Assembly (NCBI RefSeq): GCF_013386585.1
Contig: NZ_JACARO010000031.1
Location: 1 to 44,864 of the forward strand
DNA from: Pseudomonas sp. P7548
GTDB lineage: Bacteria > Pseudomonadota > Gammaproteobacteria > Pseudomonadales > Pseudomonadaceae
Direction of reading: 5' to 3'
Length of the DNA stretch: 44,864 bases
A program made the translations under genes and the position numbers. Positions 15,626 through 25,200 of this stretch are shown piece after piece. The notes beneath the pieces are model-generated. The model was given only the letters and a program-made list of their open reading frames with translations, had not been told where the DNA came from and did not search any database. Numbering within the stretch: the stretch's first letter is position 1; every line of letters begins with the position of its first letter.

Positions 15626-17086
15626 TTATTCGTGCAGGGATCTGGCGGCCGATAGCAAGCCTTGGAACTGGTGGTAGCGGGCCGACAACACCTCGTACTG
15701 CGCAGCATCCGGCATATACCGCGCCTTCACCGGCATCCCCGCCTGCAGCAGGTTCGCACCCTGCCCGACGGCCAGAAACCCCAGCTTCGCCGCACCGATG
15801 CACGCGCTCAGCTCACTGCCGTGCAGGGTGAAGATTTCCCGCCGCAGGATATTGGCCAGCAACTGTGCCCAATACTCGCTGCGTGCACCGCCGCCCACCA
15901 GGGCACACGCGCCGACGTCAGCGCCCGCCGATTGCACCGCACGCAACGCATCAAGCAAACCAAAGCTCACCCCCTCCATCACCGCATAACCCAGCATCGC
16001 GGGCGTGCAGTCATGGCCCAGGTTCATAAAGCCGCCACGCAGCAAAGGGTCGTTGTGCGGGGTGCGCTCGCCCGCCAGGTAGGGCAAAAACAGCGGGGTC
16101 GACAACGGCACAGGGTGCCCTATCGGCAACTGCACCTGCACCTGATCCAGTAACGTCTGCTCATCCGCCGTGCCAGTCAGCCGCGTGACCCAGCGCAAGC
16201 AACTGGCACCCGCCAGCATCGCGCCCATGGTGTACCAACGGTCTGGCAACGCATGGCAAAAACTGTGCACGGCACTGGCCGGGTTGCCGGCCGCATGATC
16301 AGTGATCGCGACAATCGCCGCGCTGGTGCCCAGGGTGATGAAACCATCGCCGGCATTGATCGCGCCAATACCGACGGCGGCCACCGGGTTGTCGCCGCCA
16401 CCGCCTGCGATTACCACCTGCGACGACAGACCCAGTTCGGATGCCGTCAGCTGAGCACTCGCTGCGCCGCCTTCGACCAACCGTGGCATCTGCGCAGGGG
16501 CCAGGCCCGTCGCGCGTACCATGGGGGTGAACCATTGGCGGTTCGCCACGTCCAGCCACAGCGTTCCCGCGGCGTCGGACATCTCGCTGATACGCTCGCC
16601 CGTCAGGCGCAAACGCAGGTAATCCTTAGGCGAAAGTACGCAGTCAATGGCCGCGAATACCTCAGGTTCGTGCCGTTGCAGCCACAGCAGTTTCGGCGCC
16701 GTCAGCCCGGCCATGGGCAGGCTGCCGGTGACGTCGGCAAAGCCCGGGCCCAGCTGCTCGGCTTCGGCCACAGCGCGTGAGTCGTCCCACAAAATCGCCG
16801 GGTACAACACTCGGTTGTCATCCCCCAACAGCACCGCGCCATGCATCTGCCCCGACAGGCCGATGCACGCCACTTGGGCAAACGCTGCATGGGCACGCAG
16901 TTGCTCCAAGGCCTGCAGGCAGGCCTGCCACCAATCCTCTGGCGCTTGTTCGGACCAGCCGCTGTGGCGTCGCGACACGCTCAGGCGCACGCCGGCATGG
17001 GCCAATACAGCGCCATCAAGGTCCATCAGGATGGCCTTGAGTTCCGAGGTGCCAAGGTCGATGCCGAGGGAAACGGGTGTGCTCAT
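15626..17086 (-). CDS. xylB: Xylulokinase (FGGY family)
   Basis: A 486-aa carbohydrate kinase phosphorylating D-xylulose or a close pentulose with ATP. Visible are the N-terminal phosphate motif SLGIDLGTSELKAILMD, the XylB motif CIGLSGQMHGAVLL, the second nucleotide motif FITLGTSAAIV and ALVGGGARSEYWAQLLANIL. ATG 17086 is chosen because homologues begin just before SLGIDLGTS; a longer frame overlaps the regulator. It is the last gene of the sugar operon, 7 bp after the LacI gene. No isomerase or dehydrogenase producing the pentulose is nearby, so the imported sugar may be converted elsewhere or be a pentulose itself. Confidence 0.9.
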   Translation of the reverse strand: MSTPVSLGIDLGTSELKAILMDLDGAVLAHAGVRLSVSRRHSGWSEQAPEDWWQACLQALEQLRAHAAFAQVACIGLSGQMHGAVLLGDDNRVLYPAILWDDSRAVAEAEQLGPGFADVTGSLPMAGLTAPKLLWLQRHEPEVFAAIDCVLSPKDYLRLRLTGERISEMSDAAGTLWLDVANRQWFTPMVRATGLAPAQMPRLVEGGAASAQLTASELGLSSQVVIAGGGGDNPVAAVGIGAINAGDGFITLGTSAAIVAITDHAAGNPASAVHSFCHALPDRWYTMGAMLAGASCLRWVTRLTGTADEQTLLDQVQVQLPIGHPVPLSTPLFLPYLAGERTPHNDPLLRGGFMNLGHDCTPAMLGYAVMEGVSFGLLDALRAVQSAGADVGACALVGGGARSEYWAQLLANILRREIFTLHGSELSACIGAAKLGFLAVGQGANLLQAGMPVKARYMPDAAQYEVLSARYHQFQGLLSAARSLHE

Positions 17087-17093
17087 ACGCGTG

Positions 17094-18095
17094 TCATTCC
17101 AATCCAGTACAGCCACATGAATGTCTGATTTGCAGGCTCGGTGCCAGCCGCACGCTGTGGGTGGGCGCGTCGGGTGAGGCCATGCGTTGCAGCAGCAGAT
17201 GCACCGCGCGGGTGCCCAGGTCCTGCACTGGCTGGGCAATCAGCGTCAGGCGTGGCACGAAGAAATCCGCCCAGTCAAAATCGTCGAAGCCCACCAGGGC
17301 CATTTGCGCCGGTACCTCGATGCGCGCATCGCGCAAGGCATGCATGGCGCCGAGGGTCATCAGGTTGTTGCCGGCCATGATCGCCGTGGGCGGCGTCTCC
17401 AGGGCCAGCAAGTGTGCGGTGGCAGCCCGCGCCGGCTCGCTGCTGGAACCGCCGTTGACCAGCAACTGCGGATCAAACGCCAGACCGGCGGCGTGCAAGG
17501 CCTGGCGGTAGCCGGCCACGCGTTCATCGGTGGTGCCCAGCCCCGCACGTCCGGCAATGAAGCCGATGCGTCGGTGGCCGTGTTCAATCAAATGGCTGAC
17601 CAGAGCCTGGGTGGACTGGGTGTTCTCCACGCCGATCTGGTCAAACCGCTCACTCATCATGCGATCCACCAGCACGGTCGGCACCTCGTTGGCCTGCAAG
17701 TACTCCAAAGCCAAAGAACCCGTAGACGGTGCCAGCAAGATCCCATCGACGCGCCGATGGTGCAGCGCCGTGACCACCCGCAATTCCTGCTCCGGGTCGT
17801 CGTGGGGGTCGACAAACAGCATCATGTAGCCGTGCCGCGCACACTCGGTTTCGATCGCGTGCACGGTTTCGCTGAAGTAGTGGTTGGACAGCGCCGAGAT
17901 CGCCACGCCAATCGTGCTGGTGCTCGACCGAGCCAGCGAGCGCGCCAGGGTGTTGGGGATGTAACCCAGTTCCTCGATCGCACGCTGCACCGCCTGCACG
18001 GTGGCCGGGCTGACTTTGCGGGTGCCGTTCAGCACATGGGACACCGTCGACGTCGACACCCCCGCCCTGCTTGCCACGTCATCCATGGTGACCAC
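17094..18095 (-). CDS. LacI-family transcriptional regulator of the sugar operon
   Basis: A 333-aa repressor. The N-terminal helix-turn-helix (MDDVASRAGVSTSTVSHVLN) and hinge helix (IPNTLARSLARS) are followed by a periplasmic-binding-protein-like effector domain. It lies inside the ABC operon between the binding protein (27-bp gap) and xylB. It most likely binds the palindrome at 21659-21676 upstream of the ATPase gene, released by the sugar or its phosphate (inference). Confidence 0.92.
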   Translation of the reverse strand: MVTMDDVASRAGVSTSTVSHVLNGTRKVSPATVQAVQRAIEELGYIPNTLARSLARSSTSTIGVAISALSNHYFSETVHAIETECARHGYMMLFVDPHDDPEQELRVVTALHHRRVDGILLAPSTGSLALEYLQANEVPTVLVDRMMSERFDQIGVENTQSTQALVSHLIEHGHRRIGFIAGRAGLGTTDERVAGYRQALHAAGLAFDPQLLVNGGSSSEPARAATAHLLALETPPTAIMAGNNLMTLGAMHALRDARIEVPAQMALVGFDDFDWADFFVPRLTLIAQPVQDLGTRAVHLLLQRMASPDAPTHSVRLAPSLQIRHSCGCTGLE

Positions 18096-18121
18096 GACGC
18101 TGCTACCCCTTTTTTAGTGGA

Positions 18122-19054
18122 TCAATGTTTACTCGACCAGCCGCTGTACGAACCGACGTTGTCACGGGTGATCAGTTTTGGCGTGAGCAGGGTAACCGCT
18201 TCGGCCGGGGCCTTGTCATTGAGAATGTCATTGCCCACGTTCACGGCAGTCTGGGCCATGGCCCAGGGGTCCTGGCTGGCAGAAGCCTGGATCTGCGACT
18301 CGGTCTTCAGCGCGTTTTCGATGTCCGGGGCGCCGTCCACCGACGTGATGATGATGCCGCTGCGCTTAAGCTGTTTGGCCGCCAGGTCGCTGCCGATGGC
18401 TTGCGGGTCGTTGATCGCAAACAGACCGTCGATTTTCGGGAAGCGCGTGAGGTAACCCTGCATCACGTTCAGGCCGCCTTCGCGGGAGCCCTTGCCGTCC
18501 TGGTCATCGGACAGCACCTTGATCTCCGGCGCGTTGGCCAGGGCGGCTTTGCAACCCTTCACGCGGTCGGTCACGGCGGTCACTTGCGGGCCGTTCTGGA
18601 TAATCACGTTGCCCTTGCCCGAGAGCTTGTCCACCAGGAACTGGCAGGCCAGCTTGCCGGCTTCGACGTTGTCGGTCTGCACCGTGGCGTTCACGCCCTT
18701 GGCATCCACGTCCACCGCCACCACCACAATCCCCGCGTCGCGCGCCTTCTTGATCGCCGACGCCATGGCGGACGGGTCCACCGCGTTGAGCAGGATCAGG
18801 TCAACCTTGGACGAAATGAAGTTGTCGATCTGCGAAAACTGCTTGCTCAAGTCATAGTCAGCCGACACCGACGTGACCTTGACGTTGGGGTTCAGCTCCT
18901 TGGCCCGCGCGGTGGCGCCGTCGGCCAGGGTCACGAAATACGGATTGCCCAGCGAGCCCATGCTGATGCCCAGGGCTTTGAGTTCACGGGCTTCTACCGT
19001 TTGGGACATCAGGGCAGCCAAGGCGACAACGGGAAAGATGCGTTTGAGGTTCAT
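18122..19054 (-). CDS. Sugar ABC transporter periplasmic binding protein (RbsB/XylF-like)
   Basis: A 310-aa protein with an N-terminal signal peptide (MNLKRIFPVVALAALMSQTVEA). The mature part is typical of cluster B pentose/hexose binding proteins: LGISMGSLGNPYFVTLADGA, SKVDLILLNAVDPSAM, VVVAVDVDAKG and LFAINDPQAIGSDLAAKQL. The start at ATG 19054 is set by the signal peptide. It belongs to the operon with the ATPase and permease upstream. The family binds ribose, xylitol or related sugars; the ligand cannot be fixed here. Confidence 0.92.
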   Translation of the reverse strand: MNLKRIFPVVALAALMSQTVEARELKALGISMGSLGNPYFVTLADGATARAKELNPNVKVTSVSADYDLSKQFSQIDNFISSKVDLILLNAVDPSAMASAIKKARDAGIVVVAVDVDAKGVNATVQTDNVEAGKLACQFLVDKLSGKGNVIIQNGPQVTAVTDRVKGCKAALANAPEIKVLSDDQDGKGSREGGLNVMQGYLTRFPKIDGLFAINDPQAIGSDLAAKQLKRSGIIITSVDGAPDIENALKTESQIQASASQDPWAMAQTAVNVGNDILNDKAPAEAVTLLTPKLITRDNVGSYSGWSSKH

Positions 19055-19088
19055 ACCGGTCTCTCTTGTGATTGTTAGGGGAGTCAAT

Positions 19089-20066
19089 TCAGGTCCGCGC
19101 ACCGGACTGGCGATACCGATCCAGCGCCACCGCGCCAATGATCACGATGCCCTTGATGATGTACTGCCAGATGTCCGACACCCCCAGCAGCACCAGGCCG
19201 TTGGTGAGCACCGCGATGATCAGGGCGCCGATCAGCGTGCCGCCGATGGTGCCGACGCCACCGGTAAAACTGGTGCCGCCGAGGATGACCGCAGCAATCG
19301 CATCCAGCTCATAGGACTGGCCCAGTTGCAGGCCATTGGCGGCGAACAGGCGCGAGGCGCTCATCACCGCGCCCAGCCCGGCCAGGGCGCCGGACATGGC
19401 GTAGACGAACAGCAGCACTTTCCACACCTTGATCCCCGACAGCCGCGCCGCTTCCGGGTTACCGCCCACCGAGTAGATCTGCACGCCCATCACGGTGCGG
19501 CGCAGGATGAACCACGACAGCACCACCACCGCCACGGCAATGACCACCAGCCACGGCACGCCAAGGATCGAGTCGTTGCCGATAAAGGCAAACGGCAGGT
19601 CGGGGTTGAACACGGTCTTGTCATCGGCCAGCAGGCGAGCCAGGCCGCGCATGGCAGTCAGTGCACCCAGGGTGACAATAAAAGGCGGCAGGCGCATGAA
19701 CGCGATCAGCCCGCCATTGACCAGGCCCAGCAACAGGCCGAAGCCGATACCGGCCGCAATTCCGAACATGCCGAACTGCGGCGACAGCGACACCTGCAAC
19801 GCCACCACGGCAGAGGCCGCCAGGATCGCCCCCACGGACAGATCGATCCCCGCCGTGAGGATCACAAAGGTCATGCCCGCCGCCAGCACCACATTGACCG
19901 AGGCCTGCTGGGTGATGATCGACAGGTTCTGCACGGTCATGAAGTTCTCGCTGGCCAGGGCGAACCCCACCAGCAACAGGACCAGCACCGGCAACATGCC
20001 CACCGTGCGCATCAGTTCACGTGCGCGTTCTGCCTTACCTGTTGGAGCAATGTTCAACTCAGCCAT
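19089..20066 (-). CDS. Sugar ABC transporter permease (RbsC-like)
   Basis: A 325-aa inner membrane permease with eight or more hydrophobic helices. Family traits are [32 protein letters not shown] and [19 protein letters not shown] near the C-terminus. ATG 20066 overlaps the end of the ATPase gene by 8 bp, indicating translational coupling. It works as a homodimer with the double ATPase. Confidence 0.92.
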   Translation of the reverse strand: MAELNIAPTGKAERARELMRTVGMLPVLVLLLVGFALASENFMTVQNLSIITQQASVNVVLAAGMTFVILTAGIDLSVGAILAASAVVALQVSLSPQFGMFGIAAGIGFGLLLGLVNGGLIAFMRLPPFIVTLGALTAMRGLARLLADDKTVFNPDLPFAFIGNDSILGVPWLVVIAVAVVVLSWFILRRTVMGVQIYSVGGNPEAARLSGIKVWKVLLFVYAMSGALAGLGAVMSASRLFAANGLQLGQSYELDAIAAVILGGTSFTGGVGTIGGTLIGALIIAVLTNGLVLLGVSDIWQYIIKGIVIIGAVALDRYRQSGART

Positions 20067-21591
20067 GGGCAACCACCTGATCGCCACCGGTGGCGAGGTC
20101 AATAATGCGTTCCTGGGAAATGGCGTGGCCCGATGCCCCGCCGACTTCGGCCACCAGCTGGCCTTCACGCATCACCAGCACGCGGTCGCAGGTGCCGATG
20201 ATTTCCGGCAGCTCGCTGGAGATCACCACGATGCCCACGCCGGCCAGCGCCAGTTGATTGATGATGCGGTAGATCTCGGATTTGGAACCGATGTCCACGC
20301 CACGGGTGGGCTCGTCGAGGATCAACACATGAGGCTTGACCTCCAGCAAGCGCGCCAACAGCACCTTTTGCTGGTTGCCGCCCGACAAGGCGCCGACGTT
20401 GACCTTGCCCGAGGCCACGCGAATCGCCAGTGACTGGATCGCATCCTTGGAGCGCTGCGCCGCGTGCTTGCGGTCGAGCACGCCACCGGCATGGGCATCC
20501 GGCACACAGGCGCAGACGTTGATGTTGTCGGCCACGCTCATGTCCAGGAACAGGCCCTGGGCCTTGCGGTCTTCGGTGAGGTACACCACGCCGGCGCGGA
20601 TGGCGTCGGCCGGGGTGCGCAATTGAGTGACCGTCTTGCCCACCACTTCCAGGGTGCCGCTGGTGCGCGGGTCGGCGGCGAAGATCAAGCGCGCCAGTTC
20701 CGTGCGCCCTGCCCCGACCAAACCGGCGATGCCCAGCACTTCGCCGGCGTGCAGGTCAAAACTGCAGTGGCGCACACGCTTGCCGTCCGCCATGTCGCGC
20801 ACGCGCATCACCACGTCGCCGGGGTTGTACGCGGCGTGTTCCTTCTTGTAGAAGCCGGACAGGTCGCGCCCCACCATCATTTTCACCAGCACTTCGGCCG
20901 ACAGCACATCGCGGGTCAACTCGCCAATGTACTGGCCGTCGCGCAGCACCGAGACGCGGTCGGACAACTCGTAGATTTCGGCCATGCGATGGCTGATATA
21001 GATGATCGCCAGGCCCTGGCTGCGCAGTTGCTTGATCAGCGCAAACAGGCGGTCGGTTTCGCGGGAGGACAGCGGCGTGGTGGGTTCGTCCATCACCAGG
21101 ATCCTGGCGTGGCCGTGCAACGCGCGGGCGATTTCCACCAGTTGGCGCTCGGCGATCGACAGGCTGCTGACCGGCGTCGACGGTTTGAATTCGGCGCCCA
21201 GGCGTTGCAGCACTTCCACACAACCGGCCTGCATGCCTTTGCGATCGATGGTCCAGCCACGGCGCAGTTCACGGCCCAGGTAGATGTTCTCGGCCACGCT
21301 GAGGTTGGGGCACAGGCTCAGCTCCTGGTAGATGACGGCGATGCCGTGGGTCTTGGCGCTGGCGGGGTCGAAGGTGGCGACGGGCTGGCCGTCGATGCAG
21401 ATCTGACCACCGGGGTCAGCCTGGTAGGCGCCGGAAAGGATTTTCATCAGCGTGGATTTGCCGGCACCGTTCTCCCCCATCAAGGCGTGGATTTCGCCGG
21501 GGTAGACCTTCAGGCCGACTGACTTGAGCACCCGCACACCGTTGAAGGTTTTGCTGATGCCCTGCATTTCAAGCAAGGGTTCAAGGCTCAT
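20059..21591 (-). CDS. Sugar ABC transporter ATPase, double cassette (RbsA/XylG-like)
   Basis: A 510-aa protein with two fused nucleotide-binding domains. The first has Walker [10 protein letters not shown] (39-47), an LSIAERQ signature and Walker [13 protein letters not shown]. The second has the usual degenerate Walker A (GLVGAGRTE), LSGGNQQK and [15 protein letters not shown]. First gene of the operon, preceded by an 18-bp palindromic operator 68 bp upstream. Confidence 0.93.
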   Translation of the reverse strand: MSLEPLLEMQGISKTFNGVRVLKSVGLKVYPGEIHALMGENGAGKSTLMKILSGAYQADPGGQICIDGQPVATFDPASAKTHGIAVIYQELSLCPNLSVAENIYLGRELRRGWTIDRKGMQAGCVEVLQRLGAEFKPSTPVSSLSIAERQLVEIARALHGHARILVMDEPTTPLSSRETDRLFALIKQLRSQGLAIIYISHRMAEIYELSDRVSVLRDGQYIGELTRDVLSAEVLVKMMVGRDLSGFYKKEHAAYNPGDVVMRVRDMADGKRVRHCSFDLHAGEVLGIAGLVGAGRTELARLIFAADPRTSGTLEVVGKTVTQLRTPADAIRAGVVYLTEDRKAQGLFLDMSVADNINVCACVPDAHAGGVLDRKHAAQRSKDAIQSLAIRVASGKVNVGALSGGNQQKVLLARLLEVKPHVLILDEPTRGVDIGSKSEIYRIINQLALAGVGIVVISSELPEIIGTCDRVLVMREGQLVAEVGGASGHAISQERIIDLATGGDQVVAHG

Positions 21592-21658
21592 GAATGAGCT
21601 CCTGGTTTTTTTATTTTTGTTGTCGAGTGCTGCCGACTCTATGCCAGTTACATTTCCT

Positions 21659-21676
21659 TACGCAAGCGCTTGCGTA
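21659..21676. promoter_or_regulatory. 18-bp palindromic LacI-type operator
   Basis: TACGCAAGCGCTTGCGTA is a perfect palindrome with the central CG step usual for LacI/PurR-family operators. It sits 68-85 bp upstream of the ABC ATPase gene, in an otherwise gene-free stretch, so the operon's own LacI regulator is the obvious ligand. Confidence 0.82.
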
Positions 21677-21697
21677 TGCCGTTTATCGACTGATTAA

Positions 21698-22320
21698 ACG
21701 TTTCACCTCGTTCAGTTTGATGATATCGGCTTGATCGTCCCCGTGGGCCGTCGGGTGATCGAGCAGGACTGCTAACGTATCGCAGAGTGGCAACGCGATG
21801 CGATTGGCACGGTGGAGGTGGCGGTCAACCTCTCCGGCCATCAATTGATCGAAGGCGACCTGATTGCCGATATGGCGTGCACCCTTGCACGCACCGGGGT
21901 CGAGCCCAACTGGCTTGAAGTGGAACTGACCGAAGGCTCGTTGATGGAAAACACCCAGCACACCACCGCCAGCCTGCAGCGCCTGTACGCCAGGGGGTGA
22001 AGATCTCCATCGATGACTTCGGTACCGGCTATTCGAGCCTGGCGTACCTGCGGCGGTTTCCCATCGACACGCTTAAGATTGACATCGCGTTTATACGCGA
22101 AGTGACCAGCAACCCCCAGGACGCGGCGATCACCCGTACCATTGTCGAACTGGCCCACAGCCTCAGCCTGCGGGAAGTGGCCGAAGGCGTTGAAACCCAG
22201 GCGCAACTAGCGTCCCTTAAGGGAGCCGGCTTTGATCAGATCCAGGGCTACCTGTTCAGCCGGCCGCTGCCAATGGAACCAATGGAGCGCTTGTTGCTGG
22301 AGCGTTTGGAGCGTCTGTAA
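21698..22320 (+). pseudogene. Remnant of an EAL-domain (c-di-GMP phosphodiesterase) gene
   Basis: Translation gives consecutive EAL-domain pieces in two frames. First comes DDIGLIVPVGRRVIEQDC, then an in-frame TAA at 21773, then WQRDAIGTVEVAVNLSGHQL up to QRLYARG. A one-base loss in a G run (21993-21997) then shifts the frame to VKISIDDFGTGYSSLAYLRR, EGVETQAQLASLKGAGFDQI and QGYLFSRPLP. The EAL motif itself and any GGDEF or sensor part are missing upstream, where the sugar operon promoter begins. No intact product can be made; if the two ends were expressed they would be non-catalytic fragments. Confidence 0.88.
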
Positions 22321-22372
22321 GTATGCCCAAGGTGCCCAGGACGTGCTGGCCAGCGAGCACCTTGGCAATATT

Positions 22373-25054
22373 TCATCCACCTACGGTGATCGGTTTATAG
22401 CGGAATAACCAGTATTTGAAATTCCCATTAAAGGGGTTGAAGGATGTTTCTTTTTGCTGCGTGAACTTTTTATTCTGCGCAAAGTTCTCGACAACGCCTT
22501 GGTTTGCCTTCGATGGATCGGTATATATATTCCGCGCCTTGTCGAACTCTCTCTGAATCACTTCAGGCGTCATACTGGTCGTGACTACGCCGTCATAGCC
22601 TTTGACGGGTTTTTTGACAATGCCGTGGAAGTGCGTAATGAAAGAATCCACTCCCTTGCTGCCCGAAGAGCACGCAAGCACTCGAAACCGATCATAGCTT
22701 TCAAGATCAATACCGTTCTCTACCAACTTCTGATGCAGCGTGATTGCAGCATTTTTCGTATCGGCGCCGTGCGTGCCTAGTTTTTTTCCATGCGCGAGTA
22801 TATTCAGCCTTCTTTGCCCGCCTTTCGTGTAGTCCGTAAATACAAATACACCGTCATCAATTTTTCGCAAATCTTGCATGGTTTTCTTGATCGCTATAGG
22901 GGTGCCATTCGCAGCAGTGATCTCCGCAGGCGTGACGGACGCCTTGTTTTCATGGGTTGATACCTTGTCGCTTGGCACATTTTCAGTTTTGTCTCGCGCT
23001 TTGCTTTCGGGCTCATCTAAAGGTTTTCGTCTGCCGTTGTTATTTGGCCGTGCGGGCGGTTTTTCGGGGATGGGGTCGCGGGCACCTGAAAACGTTTTAT
23101 AGGAGCCAGCAGTTCCTTTGGGCACTTCTGTGCTCGGAGGACTGCTTGCCAGTGAATAGCTGCCGCGTCGCTTGGCAAATCCTTTGACCAGCCGGCTACC
23201 TTGCTTTACCACGGGTTTGAGCAACTTGGTTATCCACGTTGTGGGAAGGAGCGAGAGCGCCAGGTCACCTGCGGCGTAGCCCATGTTTGCCACTGCGCCT
23301 CCACGCTCTGCCGCGGTGTGGCCATTGTTTGCCTGCCAGGCGGCAATAACGATTTGCGTCGGTGCCGTCAAAAATACGGCAGGCGGAAAAATAGTGCCCA
23401 CCGCCCCTGCCAGCTTGGCAATTTTTTCCAAGAGCAGTTTGCGGTTTGACTTGATGACTTCATCCCCATCCGAGATAGCATCCCAGGCCTGTAGCTTGGT
23501 CAAGTTCTCAAACAGATTGCCCTCGATACGTGCGCTCGCTTGCCCATACATCACGACGGTAGGAAAGTATTTTTTCTCGTCAGCGATCATTTTCTTCAGG
23601 AGGGTACTTACACCGTCCTTGAAAGGGCCGTCACGCAAATAATATTTAGTGAAATGTTTTTCCAGTGCATTGCGCCCCTCTTCACTTTTTGCGACTTCAA
23701 ATACCCATTTACGCATCGCGACATCGTCTTTGAACTCGAAAAAGGACTGTCCGTCGGCAGGCATGTACACCACCACACGCCCTGTGTCCTTATGCTTGAG
23801 CACCACAATATCCGACGAGCGATAATCACCGATTTGCAAGAGTGAACGGGCCACGTGTTTGCTGTCTGCCTGCCCAGGCGTGTTGAAGTCAGCGGCTTCA
23901 ACCACCATGGCTAGCCCCTCTTTCGATAGGGTCCCCTCCGCCGCTTCAATGCCTGCACGCAGCGCATAGTTTTTTTCATGCAAAGCCTGCATGTTTCCCA
24001 TGTTTTTTTGCCAAAACTCCTGTTGTGCCTTTCCGTACAATTTTGCCATATCACGATTACGTGCAATGGCTGACAAAAGGCCGGGATCGAGTTCGAGTTT
24101 GTTGGCAGGATCATATTTGGGATTGGCGGGGTCTGCCGTGAAGATGACAGTTTGTCCGCCACTCACACGGTCATCCGACCAAGGGTCATTATCGGCAATT
24201 GCTTGTGTCAACGACTTAGGTTGACTGGTGGGTTTGTGATCGCCGATCACGTAACCCTTCGGTTTGAATCCAAGTTTTTCATATTCAGGGTCTTCTTCGC
24301 TGAAGTGCTGGATAAAAACGCGATCAGGATCAATGTCCAACACTTGCGGGCCATTTATTGTCGTGAAGTCTTTAATCTCTTTGCGAACGCGTTCGGCCAC
24401 CACCTTTTGAGGGGTGGGGTATTCCTTGTCCATCTGTTCAGCTAAATCCAATAGTGTTTGAGCGGCTTCGTCGACGCCCCCGCCTGTTGAAGGGGCGTTG
24501 GCAGGACTTTCATTTACCTTGCCGGAAACAGTTTCACTGGTTTCGCGTTTTTTCCTGGGCGCCGTTAGTTGATACCGGTTGTCGACAGGCTCACGACTAA
24601 CGTCAGTATCGGCATCGCGGCCGGCCATTGCATTTTTATCATTGACGCCAAATCGCTCGGGATCACGGGCCAGTGTTTTCAACCCACTGTTCATTTCCCG
24701 CGTATCGTTAAACAAATGGAATGGGTGTCCCTGATTTTCCGGTAAATAAAGCACGATGTTCACACCAGAAGAATCATGCGGTATACGCTCGATCAAGAGC
24801 CCTTCTTTGGCGACAGCCAAAGTCTTCACCTGAACGTTTGGCAGTCCTTTCTGCCCCGGAAACAACACCCCTTCAACCATGCTATGGACGTCAGGTGACA
24901 TTCTCCCACTGTTCAACTCCTTAACCATATCAGCTCTGAGTTTTTCCCTTGCGCTATTGGGGGCGTGAGCGCTATGACGGGTTTGTACGGTACCAGGTGC
25001 CACAGTCGGAGCAGGGTTGACTCGGTTGGACGCGTTAGCAAGTGCAGTGGTCAT
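22373..25054 (-). CDS. Candidate T3SS effector, paralogue of the 912-aa protein, His/Cys peptidase-like C-terminus (893 aa)
   Basis: Same order as the 912-aa protein and similar along most of its length. The N-terminus is Ser/Asn/Ala-rich with no signal peptide. GVLFPGQKGLPNVQV follows, then polybasic linker PRKKRET (166-172). The core (about 195-490) has DPDRVFIQHFSEED, RVSGGQTVIF and GRVVVYMPADGQSFFEF; hydrophobic stretch at about 540-605. The C-terminal domain has RLNILAHGKK (His755) and FRVLACSSGSKG (Cys795), followed by KKPVKGYDG. The linker before the C-terminal domain is a different, Pro/Lys-rich sequence. GC content is clearly below that of neighbours. The ribosome site is weak. A poor hrp-box-like sequence lies at 25132-25160. 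Function as a host-directed protease is inferred only from the His/Cys pair. Confidence 0.75.
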   Translation of the reverse strand: MTTALANASNRVNPAPTVAPGTVQTRHSAHAPNSAREKLRADMVKELNSGRMSPDVHSMVEGVLFPGQKGLPNVQVKTLAVAKEGLLIERIPHDSSGVNIVLYLPENQGHPFHLFNDTREMNSGLKTLARDPERFGVNDKNAMAGRDADTDVSREPVDNRYQLTAPRKKRETSETVSGKVNESPANAPSTGGGVDEAAQTLLDLAEQMDKEYPTPQKVVAERVRKEIKDFTTINGPQVLDIDPDRVFIQHFSEEDPEYEKLGFKPKGYVIGDHKPTSQPKSLTQAIADNDPWSDDRVSGGQTVIFTADPANPKYDPANKLELDPGLLSAIARNRDMAKLYGKAQQEFWQKNMGNMQALHEKNYALRAGIEAAEGTLSKEGLAMVVEAADFNTPGQADSKHVARSLLQIGDYRSSDIVVLKHKDTGRVVVYMPADGQSFFEFKDDVAMRKWVFEVAKSEEGRNALEKHFTKYYLRDGPFKDGVSTLLKKMIADEKKYFPTVVMYGQASARIEGNLFENLTKLQAWDAISDGDEVIKSNRKLLLEKIAKLAGAVGTIFPPAVFLTAPTQIVIAAWQANNGHTAAERGGAVANMGYAAGDLALSLLPTTWITKLLKPVVKQGSRLVKGFAKRRGSYSLASSPPSTEVPKGTAGSYKTFSGARDPIPEKPPARPNNNGRRKPLDEPESKARDKTENVPSDKVSTHENKASVTPAEITAANGTPIAIKKTMQDLRKIDDGVFVFTDYTKGGQRRLNILAHGKKLGTHGADTKNAAITLHQKLVENGIDLESYDRFRVLACSSGSKGVDSFITHFHGIVKKPVKGYDGVVTTSMTPEVIQREFDKARNIYTDPSKANQGVVENFAQNKKFTQQKETSFNPFNGNFKYWLFRYKPITVGG

Positions 25055-25131
25055 AAGTCAGCAAAGTCACATTTTGGTTGACGAAAGAATTACCTGGCAC
25101 CGCAGGATCTCTTCATTGGTGCTGTCACCTC

Positions 25132-25160
25132 TGTGTTACTTCGGTGTATGAAATTGTTCC
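25132..25160 (-). promoter_or_regulatory. Weak hrp-box-like sequence upstream of the 893-aa gene
   Basis: GGAACA-N16-TAACACA on the minus strand, 8 of 11 defined positions of the hrp consensus at the right spacing, 78 bp before the start codon. Its GGAACA half is the same as in the box of the paralogue. Confidence 0.35.
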
Positions 25161-25200
25161 AATCACAACCACAACATTTTGTTTCGGATATCTGGCGAGA

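Noticed and set aside
22327..22365. Inverted repeat CCAAGGTGC/GCACCTTGG between the EAL remnant and the 893-aa gene
   Set aside because: Nine-bp arms but a 21-nt loop and no T run on either side, so not called a terminator.
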